This document shows positions 34,022 through 41,504 of a DNA stretch of 64,000 nucleotides, piece after piece; the first letter of the stretch is position 1, and each line of letters opens with the position of its first letter. The stretch comes from Flaviramulus sp. BrNp1-15 (GTDB lineage: Bacteria; Bacteroidota; Bacteroidia; Flavobacteriales; Flavobacteriaceae). Under the pieces are notes generated by a model. The model did no database searches and was not told the DNA's origin. It saw only the letters and a list, made by a program, of their open reading frames with translations. The position numbers and the translations under genes were made by a program. The stretch lies in assembly GCF_022259695.1 (NCBI RefSeq), contig NZ_CP092099.1, positions 790,471-854,470 of the forward strand, given 5' to 3'.

Positions 34022-34056
34022 AAAAAGGTTTGCCATTATGGTAAACCTTTTTTTTA
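34022..34056 (+). terminator. Terminator after trxA
   Basis: The stem AAAAAGGTTTGCC pairs with GGTAAACCTTTTT (one G-T pair) around a 5-nt loop and runs into a long T tract. It lies 20 nt after the stop codon. Confidence 0.9.
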
Positions 34057-34086
34057 TTTTAGATGAATTGAAAAAAACATAAAACA

Positions 34087-34632
34087 ATGAGTAAACCAAC
34101 AAAAGTACAAGACGCTATAGATAGTAAATTGATTGAAGAACGTAAAGTGTTTTTATGGGGACAGGTAGATGATGATTCTGCTAAACATGTTATTGATAGG
34201 TTATTGTATTTAGATGCCTTAGAAACTAAGGATATTCAATTATATATTAATAGTCCTGGAGGTTATGTAACTTCTGGTTTTGCAATATATGATTGTATTA
34301 AATCTTTAAAAAGTGATGTGTCTACTATTTGCACAGGATTAGCAGCCTCAATGGGATCTATATTGTTATCAGTAGGAACAAAAGGGAAACGCTTTATTCA
34401 ACCACATGCACGTGTAATGATACATCAACCAAGTGGTGGAGCACGTGGACAAGCAAGTGATATTGAAATTTCAGCTAAAGAAATTATTTTAACTAAAGAA
34501 TTAAGCGCAAAAATACTTGCAGATAACTGTGGTCAAGATTTCGATAAAGTTATGAAAGACTTTAATAGAGATCATTGGATGGGGGCAGATGAGTCTGTTG
34601 CTTATGGTATTGTAGATAAAATCACCCAATAG
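34087..34632 (+). CDS. ClpP-family serine peptidase (stand-alone)
   Basis: The 181-residue ClpP homologue has a full catalytic triad by alignment to the family: S88 (LAASMGS), H113 (MIHQPSGG) and D162 (NRDHWMG). The INSPGGYV loop and handle helix AKEIILTKELSAKIL are present. It is somewhat shorter than canonical ClpP and lacks an N-terminal propeptide. No clpX is adjacent, so it is probably a second ClpP paralogue, either forming mixed barrels or having a separate partner. The DUF58 gene starts 15 nt downstream. Confidence 0.82.
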   Translation: MSKPTKVQDAIDSKLIEERKVFLWGQVDDDSAKHVIDRLLYLDALETKDIQLYINSPGGYVTSGFAIYDCIKSLKSDVSTICTGLAASMGSILLSVGTKGKRFIQPHARVMIHQPSGGARGQASDIEISAKEIILTKELSAKILADNCGQDFDKVMKDFNRDHWMGADESVAYGIVDKITQ

Positions 34633-34647
34633 ATTTTAAAAAACTTA

Positions 34648-35577
34648 ATGAATTTACAAAACGAACTTAATAAAGCCGAAGGTTTTAAAAATTTGGAGCT
34701 ACTAGCTAAGCAAGTAGTAGAAGGGTTTATTGCTGGAATGCATAAGAGTCCGTTTCATGGGTTTTCTGCAGAATTTGCAGAACATAAAATATACAACCAT
34801 GGTGAAAGTACCAGACATATAGATTGGAAGCTTTATGCCAAAACAGATAAGCTGTATACTAAACGTTATGATGATGAAACCAATTTACGCTGTCATATTA
34901 TTATAGATAATAGTAGTTCGATGCATTACCCAAAAATGAATCAATTTTCTATTGATAATTTAAATAAAATTGGGTTTTCGGTTTTAGCATCGGCATCGTT
35001 AATGCATATTTTAAAAAAGCAGCGTGATGCTGTAGGACTTAGTATTTATAGTGATACTTACGATTATTATGCTCCAGAAAAAGGAAGCGAGCGTCATCAT
35101 CAAATGCTTTTAAATCATTTAAGTCAAGCAGTTGTCTCTAAATCTAAAAATAAGCAAACCGAAACGTATAAATATTTACATGAAATAGCAGAAAAAATTC
35201 ATAGACGTTCTCTGATATTTTTATTTACTGATATGTTTCAAACAACAGAAGATGAAACAAAACTCTTTGAAGCTTTACGTCATTTAAAATATAATAAACA
35301 CGAAGTTGTTTTATTTCATGTCATAGATAAAGCAAAAGAATTACAATTCGATTTTGATAATAAACCTAAACGGTTTGTAGATGTAGAAACAGGAGAATAT
35401 ATCAATTTATATGCAGACTCTATTAAAGAAAGCTATAGTGAAGCGGTAGATAATTATTTTGAAGCATTACGATTAAAATGTATGCAATACAAGATTAAAT
35501 ATGTTGAGGCTGATATTAATAAAGATTTTAATAACATCCTCACTACATATATGATAGAGCGCCAAAAATTTGCTTAG
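34648..35577 (+). CDS. DUF58 domain protein
   Basis: The 309-residue cytoplasmic protein belongs to the DUF58/VWA-like group. It shows the family core HGFSAEFAEHKIYNHGESTRHIDWKLYAKTDKLY-type region (about residues 42-76, key word RHIDWKLYAKT). An acidic metal-site-like IIDNSSSMHYP (MIDAS-type DxSxS) lies near residue 90. DUF58 proteins often accompany MoxR AAA ATPases. None is adjacent here. The gene lies 15 nt downstream of clpP and upstream of tRNA-Asp. Confidence 0.85.
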   Translation: MNLQNELNKAEGFKNLELLAKQVVEGFIAGMHKSPFHGFSAEFAEHKIYNHGESTRHIDWKLYAKTDKLYTKRYDDETNLRCHIIIDNSSSMHYPKMNQFSIDNLNKIGFSVLASASLMHILKKQRDAVGLSIYSDTYDYYAPEKGSERHHQMLLNHLSQAVVSKSKNKQTETYKYLHEIAEKIHRRSLIFLFTDMFQTTEDETKLFEALRHLKYNKHEVVLFHVIDKAKELQFDFDNKPKRFVDVETGEYINLYADSIKESYSEAVDNYFEALRLKCMQYKIKYVEADINKDFNNILTTYMIERQKFA

Positions 35578-35610
35578 TAAAAAAAATATATAAAAAACAT
35601 AAAAAAAGAT

Positions 35611-35640
35611 TTGTGATATAAAAAAAGGCATGTATATTTG
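35611..35640 (+). promoter_or_regulatory. Promoter of tRNA-Asp
   Basis: TTG (35611-35613) and TATATTTG (35633-35640) with a 19-nt spacer match the full consensus. The tRNA begins 18 nt after the box. Confidence 0.8.
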
Positions 35641-35658
35641 CAACCGCAATAATGCAAC

Positions 35659-35732
35659 GGTCTGGTAGTTCAGTTGGTTAGAATGTCGCCCTGTCACGGC
35701 GAAGGTCGCGGGTTCGAGTCCCGTCCAGACCG
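35659..35732 (+). tRNA. tRNA-Asp (anticodon GTC)
   Basis: 74 nt fold as a cloverleaf. The acceptor stem GGTCTGG pairs with CCAGACC, the anticodon loop is CTGTCAC with GTC, and the T arm carries GGTTCGAGTCC. The discriminator base is G. The 3' CCA is not encoded; the next bases are CAA. Confidence 0.97.
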
Positions 35733-35743
35733 CAAGTATTGCT

Positions 35744-35774
35744 AAAAGCTCTAAGAGATTAGGGCTTTTTTTGG
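35744..35774 (+). terminator. Terminator after tRNA-Asp
   Basis: AAAAGCTCT pairs with AGGGCTTTT (one G-T pair) around an 8-nt loop and is followed by a T run. It begins 12 nt after the tRNA. Confidence 0.8.
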
Positions 35775-35795
35775 CAATTAAAAGAAGTTGTGTTG

Positions 35796-35855
35796 TTTGG
35801 TAAACACCTAGTGTTTATCAAAGGTTTAAGTAGTTAAACCAATGGAAAGCTTTCC
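35796..35855. promoter_or_regulatory. Three back-to-back palindromes upstream of the LacI-type gene
   Basis: First, TTTGGTAAACAC and GTGTTTATCAAA (12-bp arms, one mismatch, 3-nt centre, 35796-35822). It touches GGTTTAA and TTAAACC (4-nt centre, 35823-35840). Three bases later comes the perfect GGAAAGCTTTCC (35844-35855), followed by T's. The LacI-type gene starts at 35977. They may be operators or leader hairpins. The gap 35733-35976 holds no gene. Confidence 0.5.
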
Positions 35856-35976
35856 TTTTTTCTTTACAGAAGATTGGGATGCTTTTTTGTTTTATCTCCA
35901 TTCTAAAAATAATTATTAGTTGCAAAAAGTAATTTTGTAAATTGCATTTCATATTATAAAAACACATAACTAATTT

Positions 35977-36981
35977 ATGGTTACTTTAAAACAATTAGCA
36001 AAAGAGTTGAATGTTTCAATCTCAACAGTTTCTAAAGCTTTAAATAATAGCGAAGAAATTGGTGAAGATACTGTTAGGCGTGTTAAAGAGTTGGCAGAGT
36101 TATATAATTATAAGCCAAATAAAGTAGCCTTAAGTTTAAAAAACAACAAAACAAAAACCATAGGTGTTATTATACCTAATATACTTAACAGGTTTTTAGC
36201 TAAAGTACTTTTCGGTATAGAACGAGAAGCAACAAAGCAGGGTTATAATATTATTACCTGTATTTCTAACGAATCTTTAGAAAAAGAAAAAGAAAGTTTA
36301 CAATTATTGGCAAATGGAAGTGTAGACGGGTTTATCTTATCGGTTGCAGAAGAAACCCAAGTTAATAATGAAATAGAGCACTTTAAGAAAACAATTAAAC
36401 AAGGCTTACCAATAGTGATGTTTGATAGAGTAGCACACGATGTATTGTGCGATAAAGTAATCGTAGACGATTTTGATGCTACCTATAACGCCACAAAAAG
36501 CTTAATTCAAGAAAAAAGAAAACATATTGCCTTTGTTAGTAATATTAACGATTTAAGTGTTGGTAAGTTAAGAGAGCGAGGTTACAATAAAGCAATTTTA
36601 GAAAGTGAAAAACACGAACCTCTGGTTCTAAAAATAGATAAGAATGATGATCACCCTGAAAAAATAAAATCTTTTTTAAAAAAGCATAAAACTATAGATG
36701 GGGTTATTGCTGCAGATAATGTATCGGGTGTAATTGCTATTAATACAGCTGTTAATCTAGGGTTAAAAGTTCCGAAGAATATTTCTGTAATAGGTTTTGC
36801 AAGCAGTTCCGAATCAAATTATTCACTTCCACAACTTACTACAATAAGGCAACATGCAAAAACTATTGGCGCTGATGCAGCTCAATTATTAATCAATAGA
36901 ATTCAAAATCCTTCTGAAGAGAAAGATGTAAAAACTAAAATTGTTAAAACTAGCTTGATAAAAAACAAATCTACACTTTAA
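35977..36981 (+). CDS. LacI-family transcriptional regulator
   Basis: The 334-residue repressor type protein has an N-terminal HTH (residues 2-25: TLKQLAKELNVSISTVSKALN) and the hinge helix region NKVALSLK. The periplasmic-binding-like effector domain has the usual TIGVIIPNILNRF at its start, VSVIGF-like (ISVIGFASS) near 265 and SLPQLTTIRQ. Effectors are commonly sugars or sugar phosphates. No sugar-use genes are beside it. A LacI-type operator candidate lies 22 kb away before the transketolase gene (58765-58780). Confidence 0.93.
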   Translation: MVTLKQLAKELNVSISTVSKALNNSEEIGEDTVRRVKELAELYNYKPNKVALSLKNNKTKTIGVIIPNILNRFLAKVLFGIEREATKQGYNIITCISNESLEKEKESLQLLANGSVDGFILSVAEETQVNNEIEHFKKTIKQGLPIVMFDRVAHDVLCDKVIVDDFDATYNATKSLIQEKRKHIAFVSNINDLSVGKLRERGYNKAILESEKHEPLVLKIDKNDDHPEKIKSFLKKHKTIDGVIAADNVSGVIAINTAVNLGLKVPKNISVIGFASSSESNYSLPQLTTIRQHAKTIGADAAQLLINRIQNPSEEKDVKTKIVKTSLIKNKSTL

Positions 36982-37072
36982 AGGATATCAACAAAGTTGT
37001 TAACAGTAAAATACACTTTATCGATAAAATAATACACTTTATCGAATATATTATTATATCATATACACTTTA
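36971..37072 (+). repeat. Phased 10-mers ACACTTTA behind the LacI-type gene
   Basis: ATACACTTTA occurs at 37011, 37032 and 37063, and CTACACTTTA at 36971. The intervals are 40, 21 and 31 bp, close to whole turns of DNA. The middle two extend to the 15-mer AATACACTTTATCGA. Such same-face repeats suggest a protein-binding array upstream of the small lipoprotein and kinase genes. The gap 36982-37327 holds no gene. Confidence 0.45.
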
Positions 37073-37327
37073 ACCTAATTTAGCCACTCTTAAAAGAGCG
37101 ACCAAATCGTTATCCCTAAGTTCATTTTAAGAAAATTAATCCATTCAGACTTTATAAGTCTATTCCCCCTCAAAAAATATTATAAGTAATCGTTCTGCAA
37201 TATTATGCAATCGATTTTATGTTAATTATCCATTTTTCCCTCAACTAAGATTTTTTTCAAAATTTTAGTTAACAGTTTTTAATTAAAACAAATAGAAAAA
37301 TAGTATAACCTTAAAATCGAAAATAAT

Positions 37328-37474
37328 ATGAAATCCCTAAAAATTACTTTAATCTTAGCATTACTTTTTGTTGCATTTACTTCTTGTACAAAACAAGACT
37401 TAAACGAAGGTGATGTTTTAGAATCTCCAGAAACTGAACAAGTGCCTTATACTGGGGGTAGTGGTCATGATTAG
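37328..37474 (+). CDS. Small lipoprotein (48 residues)
   Basis: The frame starts at ATG 37328 and ends at TAG 37472-37474. The N-terminus MKSLKITLILALLFVAFTSC is a lipoprotein signal with C20 as the lipidation site. The mature part is only 28 residues, acidic and ending PYTGGSGHD. I do not recognise a family. It has its own downstream terminator and precedes the TPR kinase gene, which suggests a role as a signal, cofactor or regulated output of that system. That is inference only. Confidence 0.65.
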   Translation: MKSLKITLILALLFVAFTSCTKQDLNEGDVLESPETEQVPYTGGSGHD

Positions 37475-37494
37475 ATTATAATTTTAATAAATAT

Positions 37495-37526
37495 AAGCCT
37501 TGTGATATTACACAGGGCTTTTTTTA
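37495..37526 (+). terminator. Terminator after the small lipoprotein gene
   Basis: AAGCCTTGTG pairs with CACAGGGCTT (one G-T pair) around a 6-nt loop and is followed by a T run. It lies 20 nt after the stop codon, supporting the small gene as a real transcript. Confidence 0.85.
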
Positions 37527-37559
37527 TTGAATAATATTGAAAAATTATAAATACATTTG
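37527..37559 (+). promoter_or_regulatory. Possible promoter of the TPR kinase gene
   Basis: TTG (37527-37529) and TACATTTG (37552-37559) are 22 nt apart, ending 19 nt before the TTG start codon. Confidence 0.45.
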
Positions 37560-37578
37560 AGATAAATTATTCTCAATA

Positions 37579-39411
37579 TTGAAATATTTTAAAATTTTAG
37601 TTTGCTTCTTAGTAGGACTTAATTACGCAAATGCTCAAATAGATGATAAATTGCGTAAAATAGATTCTATTAAATCATATATAGCAATTTCTAAAACACT
37701 TGATTCTGTTTCTGTTGCACAAGAGCATTACAAAATAGGAGAATTGTATAGGCATTCTCTATTAAGTGATAGTGCTTACACCTATTTTCAAAAAGCTGAA
37801 AAAGTTTTTAGAAAATATAAACTTAAATATGAAACAGCTATAACACTTTATGGTATTGCAGTTGTTCAGTGTCTTGATAAGGATTATACAGGGAGTGAGT
37901 CTACATCAATTGAAGTAATCACTTTATTAGAGAGTTTAGAACAAAATAATAACATTAAAAAATATAGAGCTTATATTTATAATAATTTAGGAATTGTATT
38001 CGATGAATTGGAACAATTTGATGAAGCTGTAAGGTACCTTGAGTTATCACTTTCTTTAAAAAACAATTTACAAGGAGATTTTAATAGAAGCAAAGGGCTT
38101 ACATTAAATAATCTAATAAAAGTCTACCGGCGTTCAGGACAATATAATTTAGCTTTTGAAAAATATGATGAAATATTTAATAACAAAAAATTAATAACTG
38201 AACATCCTGATGTCTATGTTTTAGCATTAGGTAATTATGCAAACGCATTATATCTCTCAGGAAATTCAAAAAAATTACCAGGTTTATATCTTAGAGCTTT
38301 AAACATATGTGATAGCATTAATGATAAGTATAACTCAATAATCATTCACCAACATTTAGCAGAATATTACAATAATTTAAACTTAAAAGATTCTGCTAAA
38401 TATTATGCTTATAATGCTAAGAAAATTTCAGAATTTTACAATAATGATGATTTATTAAAATCTCTACTTTTACTATCAAAAATAGAAAGTGGTGAAGTAG
38501 CTAATAAGTTTTTAAAAGATTATATAAAACTTAGTGACAGCTTGCAAAAAAGTGAAAGGGCAAAACGTGATAAATTTGCCAGAATACGATTTGAAACTAG
38601 TCAAATAGAACAAGAAAACGTAAAAATAGCAAGAGAGCGTTCATGGCTTCTAATAATCTCTATAGGAACAATATTAACAGCTTTTTTATTATATCTGATT
38701 ATTACCCAAAGAAATAAAAATAAAGAATTACAGTTTATACAAAAACAACAAGAAACCAACGAAGAGATTTATAACCTCATGCTATCTCAAAACGAAAATA
38801 TTGAAGAAGCTAGATCATTAGAGAAAAAAAGAATTTCAGAAGAATTACATGATGGTGTTTTAGGCCGGTTATTTGGTACGCGATTAAGTCTAGATAGCTT
38901 GAATTTAAGTAATAGTGTTGAAGCTGTAAAAACAAGAGGCCAGTATATAGAAGAACTCAAAGCTATTGAGCAGGATATACGTAAAGTATCTCATGAGTTA
39001 AATACCGATTTTATTTCTGGATCTGGTTTTATAGATATAATTAAAACATTAGTAGAAACACAGGCATTAGCTTATGAAATAGAATATGATTTAGAACATG
39101 ATGATGCGATAAATTGGGATTCTATTTCTAATAAAATGAAAATTCATATTTATAGAATTATTCAAGAATCTTTACACAATATATATAAACATGCTAATGC
39201 AACCCATGTAAAAATTAGTTTTAAACTAAAAAATAACGTAATTTGCTTAACACTGACTGATGATGGTTCCGGATTCGATGTAAATAAAGCAAAGTCAGGT
39301 ATTGGCTTAAAAAATATGAATTCCAGAATAAAAGAAATTAACGGAACCATTAATATAACATCTAAAAAAGACATAGGAACAACAGTAACAATAGAGGCGC
39401 CAATATCCTAA
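37579..39411 (+). CDS. TPR-containing sensor histidine kinase (NarX-type kinase core)
   Basis: The 610-residue membrane kinase has a signal peptide (1-19, ending ANAQ) followed by a periplasmic region of helical tetratricopeptide-like repeats (about 40-330; for example ALGNYANALYLSG). One membrane helix lies at about 355-376 and is followed by a coiled coil. The HisKA_3 dimerisation motif KRISEELHDGVLGRLFGTRL has the phospho-acceptor H424. The ATPase domain has TDDGSGFDV and GIGLKNMNSRI. Translation starts at TTG (37579); no ATG fits the signal peptide. The partner regulator follows after 12 nt. Confidence 0.88.
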   Translation: MKYFKILVCFLVGLNYANAQIDDKLRKIDSIKSYIAISKTLDSVSVAQEHYKIGELYRHSLLSDSAYTYFQKAEKVFRKYKLKYETAITLYGIAVVQCLDKDYTGSESTSIEVITLLESLEQNNNIKKYRAYIYNNLGIVFDELEQFDEAVRYLELSLSLKNNLQGDFNRSKGLTLNNLIKVYRRSGQYNLAFEKYDEIFNNKKLITEHPDVYVLALGNYANALYLSGNSKKLPGLYLRALNICDSINDKYNSIIIHQHLAEYYNNLNLKDSAKYYAYNAKKISEFYNNDDLLKSLLLLSKIESGEVANKFLKDYIKLSDSLQKSERAKRDKFARIRFETSQIEQENVKIARERSWLLIISIGTILTAFLLYLIITQRNKNKELQFIQKQQETNEEIYNLMLSQNENIEEARSLEKKRISEELHDGVLGRLFGTRLSLDSLNLSNSVEAVKTRGQYIEELKAIEQDIRKVSHELNTDFISGSGFIDIIKTLVETQALAYEIEYDLEHDDAINWDSISNKMKIHIYRIIQESLHNIYKHANATHVKISFKLKNNVICLTLTDDGSGFDVNKAKSGIGLKNMNSRIKEINGTINITSKKDIGTTVTIEAPIS

Positions 39412-39423
39412 CGGCCACATATT

Positions 39424-40095
39424 ATGACTGAAAAAATAAAAATACTAATGATTGATGACCATCCTATGATTATTGAAGGTTATCAAAACACATTACTTTT
39501 TACAAAAAAAGATAATCAAGAATTACATATTGATATTGCAAATAATTGTGATGAAGCCATAATGTATATGGATAAATCGTTACAAGAAAAACCATATGAT
39601 GTTTTATTTGTAGATATAAGTTTACCACCCTCAACAGACGGACAAATGAGCTCTGGTGAAGATTTAGCTGAATACGCTCGTAAGATATTACCAAAAGCAA
39701 AAATTATTATTTTAACAATGTTTAATGAATCATTTAGAATTCATAACATTATAAGAACAATCAATCCGGAAGGATTTTTAATTAAAAGTGATTTAACATC
39801 TAGCGAATTAGCCAGTGCGTTTCAAAAAGTTTTAACTAATCCGCCTTTTTATAGCGGAACGGTAAACAACCATATTAGAAAAGCAATTACAAGCGATATT
39901 GTAATTGATGAAAAAAACAGAAAAATACTTCACCTTTTATCACAAGGCGTAAAAACAAAAAATCTTGCATCACATTTAGACATATCTTTAAGCGCTATTG
40001 AAAAGAGAAAAAAACAACTTAGAGAAATTTTTGAAGTGAATGATGGACAAGATGAAACCTTATTGAATAAGGCACGTGAGAAAGGCTTTGTTTAG
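39424..40095 (+). CDS. NarL/FixJ-type response regulator
   Basis: The 223-residue partner of the TPR kinase has a receiver domain with D11/D12, phospho-acceptor D64 (FVDISLP), T in ILTMFNE, and K in LIKSD. The C-terminal domain contains ILHLLSQGVKTKNLASHLDISLSAIEKRKKQL, a LuxR-type HTH variant in which the family's usual EVxxLLAxGxSNKEIA is changed to KILHLLSQGVKTKNLA. DNA binding is therefore likely but divergent. The ending is RKKQLREIFEV followed by a short tail. Confidence 0.88.
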   Translation: MTEKIKILMIDDHPMIIEGYQNTLLFTKKDNQELHIDIANNCDEAIMYMDKSLQEKPYDVLFVDISLPPSTDGQMSSGEDLAEYARKILPKAKIIILTMFNESFRIHNIIRTINPEGFLIKSDLTSSELASAFQKVLTNPPFYSGTVNNHIRKAITSDIVIDEKNRKILHLLSQGVKTKNLASHLDISLSAIEKRKKQLREIFEVNDGQDETLLNKAREKGFV

Positions 40096-40244
40096 GTAAA
40101 ATCTTACAATTAGCTTAAAAAATAATTTTTTTTTTTAAAAGGTGTACTTTTTTTTACGACCAAAACCACTGCTATACTTCATTTCTACTATTTACCCGTA
40201 AAAGCATTACGGGTTTCCCACAGTTCAAAGTGAGATGTTATATT

Positions 40245-40356
40245 TATATTTGACTATCAACACTTCAAAAAATTAATTAATCCCTCAATTTTTTGTTGAT
40301 AATAGCAATTTACAAATAAACCCTGTGGAGGTGAGAGACCCACAGGGTTTCTTCTT
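40245..40356 (+). ncRNA. Candidate orphan small RNA with its own promoter box and terminator
   Basis: TATATTTG (40245-40252) is followed by a stacked hairpin: TATCAA with TTGATA outside, CAAAAAATT with AATTTTTTG inside, 40255-40301. A strong terminator-type hairpin (AAACCCTGTGG / CCACAGGGTTT, 40318-40350) then leads into CTTCTTTTT. No reading frame of note lies between. The expected start near 40258 would clip the outer helix. The last hairpin could instead terminate the DUF456 gene on the other strand. Confidence 0.4.
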
Positions 40357-40357
40357 T

Positions 40358-40861
40358 TTATAATTGAAATAAGCCTTCTCTATAATCCCATAAAATTCCA
40401 ATATAAAGACCTAAATAAATAATAGCCACAACAAATTTTATAAAAGTTGAAGTTAAAAAACCGATAAAAGAACCAAATGCAGCTTTAGTTGCTGTTTTAG
40501 AATCACTTTTGTTAATTAATTCGCCTATTAAAGCGCCAATAAAAGGTCCTATAATAATGCCTCCAGGTATTGGTGAAATTAAGCCAACAATTAACCCTAT
40601 TGTAGTACCAATCATTCCATATTTAGTGCCACCAAATCGTTTTGTGCCAATTGCTGGAATTATATAATCTAATAGCCAAATACCAATAGCAATAATTAGA
40701 GTAATAATTAAAAAAGATTTGTCCATTGGTACAGCATCTGTAAAATGAAGAATTAAAAGTCCTACCCAACTTGTAAGTGGTCCTGGTAAAACAGGTAAAA
40801 AGCTGCCAATTACACCTAAAATCATAACAAGGGCAGCAATAATAATTAAAATAATATCCAT
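40358..40861 (-). CDS. DUF456 small membrane protein
   Basis: A 167-residue inner-membrane protein with about five hydrophobic segments. The opening GVIGSFLPVLPGPLTSWVGLLILHF is the recurrent DUF456 signature. A Gly/Pro-rich GLISPIPGGIIIGPFIGALIGE follows near residue 95-116. The function of the family is unknown. It is monocistronic, facing the candidate small RNA. Confidence 0.85.
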   Translation of the reverse strand: MDIILIIIAALVMILGVIGSFLPVLPGPLTSWVGLLILHFTDAVPMDKSFLIITLIIAIGIWLLDYIIPAIGTKRFGGTKYGMIGTTIGLIVGLISPIPGGIIIGPFIGALIGELINKSDSKTATKAAFGSFIGFLTSTFIKFVVAIIYLGLYIGILWDYREGLFQL

Positions 40862-40979
40862 AAATGTATTTAAGTTTTACAATATTAAGACGTAAAACCA
40901 TGCCAAATGTTACAAATAGATATCTCATTAAGATTAAATTTTAGAATAAAATCGTACTTTTCGGTTTCACTTCTAATCC

Positions 40980-41456
40980 ATGAGGCATTTTTTTGTTGGT
41001 ATATTTGTTTTAATGCTCACATCTTGCGAGTATTTTAATGTAAAAAAAACATCTTCAGAAGCTATTTTAAATGAAGAGTTACAAGCTTTTAATTGGAATG
41101 ATGTTGATGAATACCCTAGTTTTTCTGAATGCGATTCCTTGTCAGTAAAAGAAGATAGAAAAGGCTGTTTTCAAAGTGTTTTAACATTGCATATTTGGGA
41201 GTTTTTAAAAAATGAAAGACTTGTTGTTTCCCAAGATATTAATGATACATTATTGTTAAAATTTCAAGCAACTAAAGAAGGTGATATATATATGCTTGAA
41301 GCAGAAATGGATTCCATTACAAGTCAAGAAATTCCGAATATTAAAAGCTTGCTTAAAAAAAGCCTGGATTCATTACCTGAAATATTTCCCGCCATTAAAC
41401 GTGGACAACAAGTAACTACAGAATTTAATTTACCTATAATTATCAACGTAAATTAG
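40980..41456 (+). CDS. Lipoprotein resembling a TonB C-terminal domain
   Basis: The 158-residue protein has a lipoprotein signal with C16 (MLTSC). The mature part contains YPSFSECDSLS, RKGCFQSVLTLHI and a C-terminal LPEIFPAIKRGQQVTTEFNLPI. The order and wording resemble the flavobacterial TonB C-terminal domain (PxFPGCE ... CF ... HI ... LPKxxPGKQRGxxV). It lacks the N-terminal TonB membrane anchor and Pro-rich linker, so it is unlikely to be an ordinary energy transducer. Two Cys of the mature region may form a disulfide. Confidence 0.6.
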   Translation: MRHFFVGIFVLMLTSCEYFNVKKTSSEAILNEELQAFNWNDVDEYPSFSECDSLSVKEDRKGCFQSVLTLHIWEFLKNERLVVSQDINDTLLLKFQATKEGDIYMLEAEMDSITSQEIPNIKSLLKKSLDSLPEIFPAIKRGQQVTTEFNLPIIINVN

Positions 41457-41504
41457 GTTAAAGTTATCAGGTTGAGTGAAGTCATCCAATTTTTAATTAA
41501 AGCA

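Noticed and set aside
36982-37010. Terminator for the LacI-type gene in AACAAAGTTGTT
   Set aside because: The stem is only five base pairs with no T run, so I do not call it.
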